A stretch of DNA of 64,000 nucleotides from an uncultured Acidobacteriota bacterium (GTDB lineage Bacteria > Acidobacteriota > Vicinamibacteria > Vicinamibacterales > CAVVIG01), in assembly GCA_902825985.1 (NCBI GenBank), contig CADEDC010000010.1, positions 1 to 64,000 on the forward strand, written 5' to 3'. Shown piece by piece: positions 57,077 to 64,000 of this stretch. Position numbers and translations under genes: made by a program. The notes under the pieces are model-generated. The model did not search any database, had not been told where the DNA came from, and saw only the letters and a list, made by a program, of their open reading frames with translations. Position 1 is the first letter of the stretch, and every line of letters begins with the position of its first letter.

Positions 57077-57106
57077 CGGTTGTGACGCGTCCGGTTGTGA
57101 GGCGTC
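57077..57106 (+). repeat. Tandem 15-bp repeat in the promoter region of the beta-barrel gene
   Basis: Two directly adjacent 15-bp units, CGGTTGTGACGCGTC (57077-57091) and CGGTTGTGAGGCGTC (57092-57106), differ at one base. The same stretch also holds an inverted repeat GTGACGC (57082-57088) / GCGTCAC (57102-57108). The array lies 40-70 bp before the ATG, where a regulator would bind. Confidence 0.65.
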
Positions 57107-57146
57107 ACGACCTTCATATCGTTGACTCATCCAGGAGCACACATCC

Positions 57147-57890
57147 ATGTTCATCACACGTCAGGCGCGGTCGACCTCGCTCGCCGCGCTCACTCTGTCC
57201 GCACTCGTGTGGGCCAGCCCGGCATACGCGCAATCCGAGAAGCCGTGGTCGGTGTCGTTCGACCTCGGGACCCAGCTGGCCGTCGCCGGTGACGCACATG
57301 GCGGCGGCAATGGAACCGTTCTCGGCCTGGCCACCAACGTGACGGCGAAATCGTACGGCGACGTCTTCGGGAGCGGCTTCTACTGGCAGGCCAGTCTCGG
57401 CTACGCGGTTCGGCCCAACGCTGAGGTGCGCGTGACCGCCGGCTTCACCGGTAACGGCGCCGATCGCCTGCAGGTGGGGACCGTCGCCGGACTGCAGTTG
57501 AACGCCGAGTTCCAGGATTACCAGGCGTTCGGGATGGACGTCGGCTACCGCCAGTACTTCGGCAGCCGGCCGCTGCGTCCGTTCGTCGCCGCCACGGTCG
57601 GCTTCACACGGGTCGAGGCGATCGACGCCACGCTGACCGTGCCGGCCGCCGGGGTCACCTTGAGCGACGTCCCGTTCTACGCCGATTCGACGGTACCGAG
57701 CTTCGGCATCGGTGGTGGCGTGCAGATGGATCTCAGCGAGACGTTCGCCATCCAGGCGGGAGCGGATCTGCGCTGGCATGGCGGACTCGAGCAGAACGAG
57801 GGTCTGTCGGGAACCGGGCTGCAGGGCATCAACGACGACAGCGCGCGCTGGGCGCTGCCGATCACGGCCGGGGTGACCGTGCGCTTCTGA
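57147..57890 (+). CDS. Outer-membrane beta-barrel protein
   Basis: The 247-residue precursor has a signal peptide (LAALTLSALVWASPAYA, cleavage before Gln) and alternating strands such as FYWQASLGYAVRPNAEVRV and AFGMDVGYRQYFGSRPLRPF, ending with aromatic Phe (ITAGVTVRF), as outer-membrane barrels of the OmpW/OmpA-like class do. No specific function can be given. AGGAG lies about 10 nt before the ATG. Its promoter region contains the tandem repeat. Confidence 0.82.
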   Translation: MFITRQARSTSLAALTLSALVWASPAYAQSEKPWSVSFDLGTQLAVAGDAHGGGNGTVLGLATNVTAKSYGDVFGSGFYWQASLGYAVRPNAEVRVTAGFTGNGADRLQVGTVAGLQLNAEFQDYQAFGMDVGYRQYFGSRPLRPFVAATVGFTRVEAIDATLTVPAAGVTLSDVPFYADSTVPSFGIGGGVQMDLSETFAIQAGADLRWHGGLEQNEGLSGTGLQGINDDSARWALPITAGVTVRF

Positions 57891-57989
57891 CGCGGACAGA
57901 CCATCGGCCGGGCGACGTGGGCGCGGCGGCCATCGCCACGCCCGCGCCGCGCGCGTCGCGCCCGGATGGAGAGGGGCGGGGGCGGCCGC

Positions 57990-58349
57990 CTAGTGGACGG
58001 TCGCCGACGAAGCCGGTATCGTGCCCGAGAGCACGCGCGTGATCATCGCTTCGAGCGCCGCCTTGTCGATGACAAACGGTCCGGCGACCGCCGCCCCCAT
58101 CGAGATCTCGATCGCGATGAGCACGCCGCCCTCGTCGAACGGATTGACGATCCAGCTGAGACCTCGCAAGGCGATCGGACCGGGCTCCTGATCCGGATGC
58201 TTCAGCCGGTACATCGCCGCCAGCATCCCCTCGAGAACCGTCCGCACGTCGTCATCGGTCCACAGGCCGGGCTCCGGCACGGCATCTGCGATCGGCCGCG
58301 TCACCGCGACGTGCTCGCCGCGCAGCCAGATATCCACATCGACTCGCAT
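57990..58349 (-). CDS. Hypothetical protein downstream of the DUF255 gene
   Basis: The protein (119 residues from ATG 58349) is soluble and of mixed structure: RVDVDIWLRGEHVAVTRPIA, then TVLEGMLAAMYRLKHPDQE, then SWIVNPFDEGGVLIAIEIS. I recognise no family. A GAGG lies 6 nt before the ATG; a GTG at 58361 would overlap the upstream stop codon as GTGA. Either way it is coupled to, or closely follows, the DUF255 gene. A 99-bp GC-rich gap without clear signals separates it from the convergent barrel gene. Confidence 0.65.
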   Translation of the reverse strand: MRVDVDIWLRGEHVAVTRPIADAVPEPGLWTDDDVRTVLEGMLAAMYRLKHPDQEPGPIALRGLSWIVNPFDEGGVLIAIEISMGAAVAGPFVIDKAALEAMITRVLSGTIPASSATVH

Positions 58350-58357
58350 GCCATCCC

Positions 58358-60487
58358 TCACTGCACCGGACTCAGTGCGCGCAATAGATCGTCGGCCGCG
58401 GTCAGCGGCGGCAGACAGGTGAAGTCACGGCAGACGTAAGCGGTGGCCGTGCTGTCGACAATCGCCATGCCGGCGACGAGCGGCAGCAGCGACGCCACCG
58501 CCTGCTGCCGGGATGTCTCGAGGGTGACCGGAGTGACGTGGGGCAGGTAGCGGACCGCCAGGGCGCGCTCGAGAGCGCCGGAGCCGGCGCCGACGATCAC
58601 CACGTGAGCCGGCCGCGAATGGTAGACCGACAGCACACCGGCCATCATCGGCACGGCGCGGCCCATCGTCTCGAGCTGCGGAGCGAACAGCCGCAGCGTC
58701 CGTTCGAGGCGATCGCGCCACTCGGGACGGTCGACGAGCTGCGATAGCGTCAGCAGATTCCCGGCGGCGATCGCACTCGCGGTCGGTTCCGCTCCGTCGT
58801 ACGTATCCTTCACCCGCAACAGGATGTGCGGGTCGCGTCCGGTCGTGCTGAACCAGCCGCCGGCCGCGGTGTCCCAGAACAGTTCGTCCTGGCGCTCCTG
58901 GAGCGTGATCGCCCACGAGAGCCACGCCGGATCCGGATCGGCGGCGAAGAGCTCGAGCAGGCCGAAGATCGTGCAGGCGTAGTCCTCGGCATAGCCGTCG
59001 ATCTCGGCGTGGCCGGCCCGATAGCGGCGCAGCAGGGTGCGTGAGCCGTCCTGCCAGAGGTGCGCTCGCACGAACGACGCCGCGTGGCGGGCCGCCGCGA
59101 GATACGGCGCGGCCGTCGCCGGCCCCGGCGCCCCGAGGCCGCGCATCAGGCGCGCCATGCGGGCGAAGGCGGCAATCATCAGCCCGTTCCACGCGGTCAG
59201 CACCTTGTCGTCGAGCAGCGGCCGCGGCCGCTGCAGGCGCGCCTCGAACATCGTCGTCCTGGCGCGCTGGAGCACGGCCGCCACCGCCTCGGCAGGGCGG
59301 CCGCTCTCCTCGGCCAGCGCCTCGAGACCGCGGGCGACGTAGAGGATGTTGGCGCCGGCAAACTCGTCGTGCGGATCGACAGGCGCGTTGCCGCCTGGCT
59401 CGATGCCGAAGTGCCGGCGGACGACGTCGCCATCGGGACCGAACAGCCGGGTGATCTCCTCCGCGGTCCACAGGTAGAAGGCGCCCTCGCTCTTGCGGAC
59501 GCCGGCCTCGCGCATGTGCGCGTGCGGCACGCTGTCGGCGTCCTCGGCGGAGTAGAAGCCGCCGTGCTCGTCGGTCATCTCGCGCATCACGTAGCGCAAC
59601 GTGTCCTCGGCGACCTCGATGAAGAAGGGGTCGCCGGACACCTGCGCGGCTTCGATGTAGGCAATCGCCAGCTGCGCCTGGTCGTACAGCATCTTCTCGA
59701 AATGCGGGACACGCCACGCCCGATCGACCGCGTAGCGGTGGAAGCCGCCGCCGACATGGTCGCGCAGCCCGCCCAGCGCCATCGCGCGCAGCGTCTGCAG
59801 CGCCATGTCGCGCGGCTGCGGACGCCCCGTGCGCGCATGCTCTCTCAGCAGGAACAGCAGCTCGGACGGGCGCGGGAACTTCGGCCCCGGGCCGAAACCG
59901 GCATGCTGTCGATCGAAGGCCGCCAGGAACTGGCTGGTCGTCTGCTCGAGCACCGGCGCGGCCGGCACCACCGCAGCCGGTGCCTCGACGCCGGCCGCCG
60001 CCAGCTGTCCCGTCGCCTCGTCGGCCGACGCCCGCAGCCGCTCCGGCTCGACCTGCCACACGCGGTCGATCTCGGTCAACAGATCGCCGAACCCAGGCCG
60101 GCCCCACTTCGACGCGGGCGGGAAGTAGGTGCCGCCGTAGAACGGCTTGAGTTCCGGCGTGAGGAAGACGCTCATCGGCCAGCCGCCGGAGCCGGTGGTT
60201 GCCTGGACGAAGGTCATGTAGACCCGATCGACGTCGGGGCGCTCTTCGCGATCCACCTTGACCGACACGAAGTGCTGATTGAGCAGTTCGGCGATGGCCT
60301 GGTGTTCGAACGACTCGTGCTCCATCACGTGGCACCAGTGACACGTGGCGTAGCCAATCGAGAGGAAGATCGGCTTGTTCTCGATCCGCGCCTTGGTGAA
60401 CGCCTCGTCGCCCCAGGGGAACCAGTCCACCGGATTGCTGGCATGCTGCAGCAAATACGGGCTGCGCTCGTGCGCAAGGCGGTTCAT
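58358..60487 (-). CDS. Thioredoxin-domain protein, YyaL/DUF255 family
   Basis: The 709-residue protein starts [20 protein letters not shown] and has a thioredoxin-like N-terminal domain with CHWC (C49, C52), [20 protein letters not shown] and [15 protein letters not shown], followed by a long alpha/alpha-barrel region like N-acylglucosamine epimerases ([27 protein letters not shown]). The family is widespread and its physiological role is uncertain. The ATG lacks a ribosome-binding site but a CATAAT box lies six bases upstream. Confidence 0.93.
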   Translation of the reverse strand: MNRLAHERSPYLLQHASNPVDWFPWGDEAFTKARIENKPIFLSIGYATCHWCHVMEHESFEHQAIAELLNQHFVSVKVDREERPDVDRVYMTFVQATTGSGGWPMSVFLTPELKPFYGGTYFPPASKWGRPGFGDLLTEIDRVWQVEPERLRASADEATGQLAAAGVEAPAAVVPAAPVLEQTTSQFLAAFDRQHAGFGPGPKFPRPSELLFLLREHARTGRPQPRDMALQTLRAMALGGLRDHVGGGFHRYAVDRAWRVPHFEKMLYDQAQLAIAYIEAAQVSGDPFFIEVAEDTLRYVMREMTDEHGGFYSAEDADSVPHAHMREAGVRKSEGAFYLWTAEEITRLFGPDGDVVRRHFGIEPGGNAPVDPHDEFAGANILYVARGLEALAEESGRPAEAVAAVLQRARTTMFEARLQRPRPLLDDKVLTAWNGLMIAAFARMARLMRGLGAPGPATAAPYLAAARHAASFVRAHLWQDGSRTLLRRYRAGHAEIDGYAEDYACTIFGLLELFAADPDPAWLSWAITLQERQDELFWDTAAGGWFSTTGRDPHILLRVKDTYDGAEPTASAIAAGNLLTLSQLVDRPEWRDRLERTLRLFAPQLETMGRAVPMMAGVLSVYHSRPAHVVIVGAGSGALERALAVRYLPHVTPVTLETSRQQAVASLLPLVAGMAIVDSTATAYVCRDFTCLPPLTAADDLLRALSPVQ

Positions 60488-60493
60488 CCCGCG

Positions 60494-60533
60494 ATTATGC
60501 CACTGACGGAGATGGGTTTTTTTGAAGTAGAAT
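60494..60533. promoter_or_regulatory. Divergent leaderless promoters, YyaL/PfpI
   Basis: On the minus strand CATAAT (60494-60499) is six bases from the ATG at 60487. On the plus strand TAGAAT (60528-60533) is seven bases from the ATG at 60541. The two genes share only 53 bp, so each promoter's -35 region must overlap the other promoter. Confidence 0.5.
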
Positions 60534-60540
60534 CGCCGCC

Positions 60541-61068
60541 ATGGGTGAGCTGGCGGGGAAGCGCGTGGCGATGCTCGTCGAGGACGAGTTCGAAGATGTC
60601 GAGCTGACGGGTCCACTCGAGGCCATGCGCGCGGCGGGAATCACCGTGATCGTCGTCGGCCCGGCCGCCGGGGGCACCTACAAGGGGAAGCGCGGCGAGG
60701 CGGTGATCGTTGCCGACGTGTCGGCCGGTTCGGCACGGATCAAGGACTTCGATGCGGTCGTCATCCCCGGTGGTTACGCACCCGGGCGGATGCGGATGCG
60801 CCATGCGATGGTCGATCTCACCCGCGACGCCATGAGCGCCGGCAAGCCGGTCGCCGCCATCTGCCACGGGCCGCAGTTGCTGATTTCGGCCAACGCCCTG
60901 AAGGGCCGCACGCTCACCTGCTGGCCGTCGATCGCCATCGACGTCAAGAACGCCGGCGGCCTCTACGTCGACAAACCGGTGGTCGAGGACGGCAATCTCA
61001 TCACGGCGCGGAAGGCGGACGACGTGCCGGTCTTCAGCGATGCGATCATCCGCGCTCTCGCTCGCTAG
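60541..61068 (+). CDS. PfpI/DJ-1-family glutamine-amidotransferase-like protein
   Basis: The 175-residue protein shows [33 protein letters not shown] and the nucleophile elbow [10 protein letters not shown] (C108, H109), characteristic of PfpI proteases and deglycases. Such proteins protect against glycation or act as general stress enzymes. It is divergent from the DUF255 gene and its stop overlaps that of the convergent YihY gene by 4 bp. No Shine-Dalgarno; a leaderless start is predicted. Confidence 0.93.
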   Translation: MGELAGKRVAMLVEDEFEDVELTGPLEAMRAAGITVIVVGPAAGGTYKGKRGEAVIVADVSAGSARIKDFDAVVIPGGYAPGRMRMRHAMVDLTRDAMSAGKPVAAICHGPQLLISANALKGRTLTCWPSIAIDVKNAGGLYVDKPVVEDGNLITARKADDVPVFSDAIIRALAR

Positions 61069-61970
61069 CGCCGCGGCGCCGGTGCCGCTGGCACCTCCTC
61101 GGGCCGACCGCGCCGCAGCCGCGCGTAGGCGGCGGTGAACTCGGCGCCGTACAGCAGGATCACGGCCTGCACGTAGACCCACACGAGGAACACCACGACG
61201 GCGGCGATCGAGCCGTTCACACGCGTGAACCGGCTCATGTCGCGCATGTACCACGACAGCCCTTCGAGCGCCCCCTTCCACAGCAGTCCGGTCACCAGGG
61301 CGCCGATCCACACGTCGCGGAACCGCACCTTGGCGTTCGGCACGAAGTAGTAGACGAAGCCGACCACGACGATGAACAGCAGCGTCGTCGCATGATCGAC
61401 GGCGAAGCCGCGTAGCACCAGCAGGCCGGGAAACCGCAGCAGGACGCCGGCGAACCAGGTGGCTCCCACCACCTGCGACGCCGACACCAGCAGCAGCGCC
61501 ACCAGGAGCAGCAGGCCGGCAACCGACAGCATCAGGAAGGAGAAGAGCTTGTGGCTCCAGTAGCTGCGCTGCTTCTCGACGCCCCAGGCGTGATTGACCG
61601 CCGTGCTGATGGCGCCGAACACGCCGAGCGCGCCCCAGACGAGGGCCAGCGTGCCGGCGATGCCGAACGTCATGCGGCTGGTGTTGAACGCATCGAGCTG
61701 GGTCGTGATGAAGCCGAACTGGTGGGGGAAATACCGCAGGATGAACTGCAGCACTGCCGTGCGGTTGGCCTCGTCCGCCGTCACGCTGCCAAGGATGGCG
61801 AGGGCCAGCATCGCGAACGGAAACAGCGACAGCAACGCGTAGTAGGCCACCGACGCGGCGTAGGTCAGGTTGTCGCTGTTGTAGAACTCGATGACGCCCC
61901 GGTAGGCTGCGTGCCCGGTCAGCACGCCCAGGTCGCGGGCCACGCGACCTGCCGCTGTCAGTCTGCGCAC
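61065..61970 (-). CDS. YihY/virulence-factor-BrkB family membrane protein
   Basis: The 301-residue protein has six membrane segments; landmarks are NLTYAASVAYYALLSLFPFA near the N terminus, FGIAGTLALVWGALGVFGAI, and the final VVVFLVWVYVQAVILLYGAE, the BrkB/YihY signature. Members are inner-membrane proteins of uncertain function (a former RNase BN assignment is outdated). The GTG start has no ribosome-binding site but is preceded at six bases by GATAAT. Confidence 0.92.
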   Translation of the reverse strand: MRRLTAAGRVARDLGVLTGHAAYRGVIEFYNSDNLTYAASVAYYALLSLFPFAMLALAILGSVTADEANRTAVLQFILRYFPHQFGFITTQLDAFNTSRMTFGIAGTLALVWGALGVFGAISTAVNHAWGVEKQRSYWSHKLFSFLMLSVAGLLLLVALLLVSASQVVGATWFAGVLLRFPGLLVLRGFAVDHATTLLFIVVVGFVYYFVPNAKVRFRDVWIGALVTGLLWKGALEGLSWYMRDMSRFTRVNGSIAAVVVFLVWVYVQAVILLYGAEFTAAYARLRRGRPEEVPAAPAPRR

Positions 61971-61976
61971 GACCGG

Positions 61977-61982
61977 ATTATC
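61977..61982 (-). promoter_or_regulatory. -10 box of the YihY gene, predicted leaderless start
   Basis: GATAAT on the minus strand (5/6 to consensus) is followed by six bases and the GTG at 61970. It also lies only 14 bp after the stop of the upstream 75-residue gene. No -35 element is obvious. Confidence 0.45.
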
Positions 61983-61996
61983 TCAGGGTCCATCGC

Positions 61997-62224
61997 TCAC
62001 GTGGCTCTCGAGCCGTCCGGCCGTTGAACGCGGGTTGCCGAGGCCCGCCAGGCGCGCCCGACCTCGGCGGCCACGAGCGCCGGCAGGCTGGTCCCGAGCC
62101 ACCAGCGCCCGGCCCGCCACGCCAGCCGCCGCAGCGGCGGCGACGTGACGACCACGTACGCCGCCGCCAGACCGGCCGAGACGAGCACGACATTCGCCGC
62201 CGTGCGGGCCCGCTCGGGCGTCAT
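61997..62224 (-). CDS. Small hypothetical membrane protein (75 aa)
   Basis: The 75-residue protein begins MTPERARTAANVVLVSAGLA and has one clear membrane segment (NVVLVSAGLAAAYVVVTSPP) and an amphipathic middle (RRLAWRAGRWWLGTSLPALV). No family recognised. It follows the YtxH-like gene by 7 bp on the same strand and is probably the last gene of this envelope set. Confidence 0.6.
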   Translation of the reverse strand: MTPERARTAANVVLVSAGLAAAYVVVTSPPLRRLAWRAGRWWLGTSLPALVAAEVGRAWRASATRVQRPDGSRAT

Positions 62225-62231
62225 GGCGTGG

Positions 62232-62675
62232 TCAACTGCGCGACGACGAACCCGGCGTCGAGCCCGGTCCCGAACCGTAGCTGCTGCCGCCACTCGCCGT
62301 GCTCGTGGCCCCTTCGGCCGCCTCGCGGGCGTAGCGGGACGCTTCGTCGGTGCCGCGTGCCACGGCGTCGCGGGCGCGATCGACCATGCCACGACCCTTG
62401 TCGGCCGCCCGGTCGACGGCGTCCCGCCCCTTGTCCGCCCACTCGTTGGCGGTCTCGGTCGCGCGGCGATAGCCCTCCTGGGCGTTGTTGGCCAGGCTGC
62501 CGGCCTGCTCGGTGATCTGGTTGCGGAGTTCGTTGCCCGATTTCGGCGCGAACAGCATCCCGAGACCGGCCCCGAGTACCGTGCCGGTGAGCAGACCCAT
62601 CACGAAGCTGCCGCCGCCAGCGGCTTCGTTGTCGTAGCGGACATCCGAGCGGTCGCGATCATATCGATCCGTCAT
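62232..62675 (-). CDS. YtxH-domain protein
   Basis: The 147-residue protein has an acidic N terminus, one membrane helix with the YtxH motif SFVMGLLTGTVLGAGLGMLF followed by APKSG, and a long helical region rich in Ala, Arg and Asp (ADKGRDAVDRAADKGRGMVD, an apparent repeat). The tail is Ser/Gly-rich. YtxH proteins are membrane-anchored stress-associated proteins of unknown function. Two further related small genes lie upstream on the same strand. Confidence 0.85.
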   Translation of the reverse strand: MTDRYDRDRSDVRYDNEAAGGGSFVMGLLTGTVLGAGLGMLFAPKSGNELRNQITEQAGSLANNAQEGYRRATETANEWADKGRDAVDRAADKGRGMVDRARDAVARGTDEASRYAREAAEGATSTASGGSSYGSGPGSTPGSSSRS

Positions 62676-62731
62676 AGCGCCTCCTGCTGTTGTGGGGCCG
62701 CGCCCCGTATTGTCGTGTGACCCGAACGCGG

Positions 62732-63121
62732 TCAGGCCGGTGTCGAACCGAGCATCGTCTCGATGGCGACGCGGGCGCCGCGCACCAGTCCGACCAGACG
62801 TCCCGTTCGTGCGCGCACAGTGGACCGCACCCGCTCGGCCGTGTCGTCGACACGGTCCATGGTCGTGCGCACCGCCTGGTCGACCCGCTCCGTCTCATCC
62901 TTCACCTTGTTGCTGACCTCTTTCACGTCATCGAGGATGGCGTTGACCCGCGCCATCGCCGGCGCCACATGGCGGGCCTCGACCGTCGCCATCAACTCGG
63001 AGACGCGACGGTAGACGAGATAGACCGCGACGCCGGTGCCGATGAGCAGCAGCGCTTCGAGGACGCTGACGACGGCCAGGATGCCGAGGAAGAGATTGGT
63101 GGTGTCCAGCTGTCCTTCCAT
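62732..63121 (-). CDS. DUF948-like membrane protein
   Basis: The 129-residue protein has an N-terminal membrane helix (LFLGILAVVSVLEALLLIGT) and a coiled-coil cytoplasmic part (NAILDDVKEVSNKVKDETER, VDQAVRTTMDRVDDTAERVR) as in DUF948 proteins, which often accompany YtxH proteins. Function unknown. It begins 8 nt after the stop of the preceding 98-residue gene. Confidence 0.75.
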   Translation of the reverse strand: MEGQLDTTNLFLGILAVVSVLEALLLIGTGVAVYLVYRRVSELMATVEARHVAPAMARVNAILDDVKEVSNKVKDETERVDQAVRTTMDRVDDTAERVRSTVRARTGRLVGLVRGARVAIETMLGSTPA

Positions 63122-63129
63122 GACCGCCC

Positions 63130-63426
63130 TCAGAACGGATGTGACTGCCGGCTCCGGGCATACGGCTCGTCGCCGACGCCCGGCGCGTGAGTGTTCGGCT
63201 GCTCCTGCATCGCTTCCGTGAGTAGGCGCCAGCCCTCGCCGGCGGTACCGGATGCCCGGACCACGGTATCCCGGAACTCGTGGAACTCACGAATCAGATC
63301 CTCGAGCTGTGGTTCCAGTTGCCGGCGCCAGGCACGTCCCGGTTCGGAAAAGAACATGAAACCAGCCAAGCCCCCGAGCACCGCACCCACCATCGTGGCC
63401 GCCATCGCCTGCGTATTCTGTCTCAC
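63130..63426 (-). CDS. Second YtxH-like small protein
   Basis: The 98-residue product from GTG 63426 has a membrane helix with a YtxH-like motif (AATMVGAVLGGLAGFMFFSE followed by PGRAWR) and a helical tail (LEPQLEDLIREFHEFRDTVV). GGAGG lies 6 nt before the GTG, which decides this start over a longer GTG at 63441. It heads a set with the DUF948-like and YtxH genes. The 92-bp gap before it holds no evident signal. Confidence 0.72.
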   Translation of the reverse strand: MRQNTQAMAATMVGAVLGGLAGFMFFSEPGRAWRRQLEPQLEDLIREFHEFRDTVVRASGTAGEGWRLLTEAMQEQPNTHAPGVGDEPYARSRQSHPF

Positions 63427-63518
63427 GTGCGTCCTCCCCACGTCTTTTCTGGTTTGCTGGGTTACAAGTCGCGTGCCACGCGCCGGACAGCATGCGCCGT
63501 CCTGACAGATCCGCCGCC

Positions 63519-64000
63519 TCAGCGACGAGCTGGATCCGAGAAGTACGCGAGCGCGATTCCTTCACCAGACCAGCTGGCGAGTTCCGGCGTTTCGACCGGT
63601 GTCGCGCCGAGCGGCATCGCGCCGCTGCGCTGCGCGTCCAGCCCGAAGCGGTCCACCAGGTAGTCGCGCACCGTCGCGGCGCGGCCGCGGGCGGTGCGGA
63701 ACTGCGATTGACGAGAGCCGTCCCGGCTGTATCCCTCGACCACGAGCACGCCGCCGGGCAGCTGGTCGAGGAAGGCCGTCATCGCCGAATCGAGCCGCGC
63801 CTGACCGTCGTCGGTCAACACCGGCGTACCGGCCGCGCCCTCGGCGGCCGGAGCGAACAGGCGATCGGCCGTCAGCCAGATCCGTACCGCCGGCCGCTCG
63901 CCGCCGCCGGTGAGCACGCCCTTCCGATAGTCGTCCGGCGACACCGCATCGAGGTCGAAGTATCCGCGCCGGTTGAAGAAGCCCCGGAACAGGAAGTTGC
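63519..64000 (-). CDS. MCE/MlaD-type protein, C-terminal part (truncated by window)
   Basis: The gene runs out of the window at its 5' end; about 160 residues are visible. They include NFLFRGFFNRRGYFDLDAVS, the WLTADRLFAP stretch, an OmpA-like GVLVVEGYSRDGSRQSQFRT followed by RGRAATVRDYLVDRFGL, and a C terminus GIALAYFSDPARR. The combination is that of acidobacterial MlaD-like (MCE) lipid-transfer proteins with an OmpA-like end, where the MCE domain would lie upstream of the window. A pure OmpA-family protein is the alternative. Confidence 0.6.
   Translation of the reverse strand, partial: NFLFRGFFNRRGYFDLDAVSPDDYRKGVLTGGGERPAVRIWLTADRLFAPAAEGAAGTPVLTDDGQARLDSAMTAFLDQLPGGVLVVEGYSRDGSRQSQFRTARGRAATVRDYLVDRFGLDAQRSGAMPLGATPVETPELASWSGEGIALAYFSDPARR

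Overview
The window is a chromosomal stretch of a high-GC (about two thirds G+C by eye), Gram-negative, didermic bacterium, most likely an Acidobacteriota member of the Vicinamibacteria type. The inference rests on a VWFA-like secreted protein of the kind typical of Acidobacteria, a long-form IspH, a MlaD/MCE-type protein with an OmpA-like tail, TonB, TolC/RND and MacAB envelope systems, and frequent GTG starts with ATGA/GTGA gene overlaps. There are no rRNA genes, prophage, CRISPR array or recognisable defence island. One tRNA gene is present.

Layout. 1-3.1 kb: end of purC, a small Fis-type regulator, and groES-groEL behind a near-consensus promoter overlapped by a half-degenerate CIRCE; then a terminator and a 166-bp foldback repeat abutting the tonB stop codon. 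3.1-10.8 kb: TonB, an FAD oxidoreductase, a VWFA protein, TatA, RNase R, glycerate kinase. 10.9-15.5 kb: a minus-strand unit pckA-gatB-ftsE-ftsX in which every junction is a 4-nt overlap. 15.6-18.2 kb: ECF sigma factor, its zinc-type anti-sigma factor, and ispH. 18.3-29.2 kb: an export cluster (Spy-like chaperone, TolC-like channel, RND adaptor and pump, then MacA and split MacB). 29.2-36.2 kb: DksA-like/unknown/FolK, and an operon of an 81-residue protein, TesA-like lipoprotein, YbbA/YbbP-like ABC exporter and an AzgA-like purine permease. 36.2-43.4 kb: pgi-gnd-zwf (NADPH/pentose-phosphate entry) followed by a 977-residue TPR-GAF-AAA+-Fis sigma-54 activator. 43.4-50.2 kb: an operator-rich intergenic region, a PilZ protein, a metallo-hydrolase, a pilin-like protein, a serine hydrolase, an MBL lipoprotein, and a duplicated small beta-domain protein coupled to pilT. 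50.2-57.9 kb: amidohydrolase, a methyltransferase that lacks its SAM-binding core coupled to a spermidine-synthase-like gene, cupin, tRNA-Leu(UAA), a long coiled-coil PilZ protein, a PEGA protein behind a large hairpin, and a beta-barrel protein behind a tandem repeat. 58-64 kb: YyaL/DUF255, PfpI, YihY/BrkB, a small YtxH/DUF948-type envelope gene set and the C-terminal part of an MCE protein.

How it fits together. Most of the window is housekeeping plus envelope biology: chaperonin, division (FtsEX), export pumps, TonB, pilus retraction and c-di-GMP reception (two PilZ proteins with intact RxxxR and D/NxSxxG motifs). No single gene set can be declared a new system from sequence alone. The strongest unexplained signals are non-coding: seven genes whose -10-like box lies 6-7 nt before the start codon (predicted leaderless mRNAs), the GGATAC palindrome array before the PilZ gene, the foldback element flanked by CTAG, and the 39-nt hairpin before the PEGA gene. 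The most unusual coding observations are the SAM-domain-less methyltransferase and the duplicated protein coupled to PilT.
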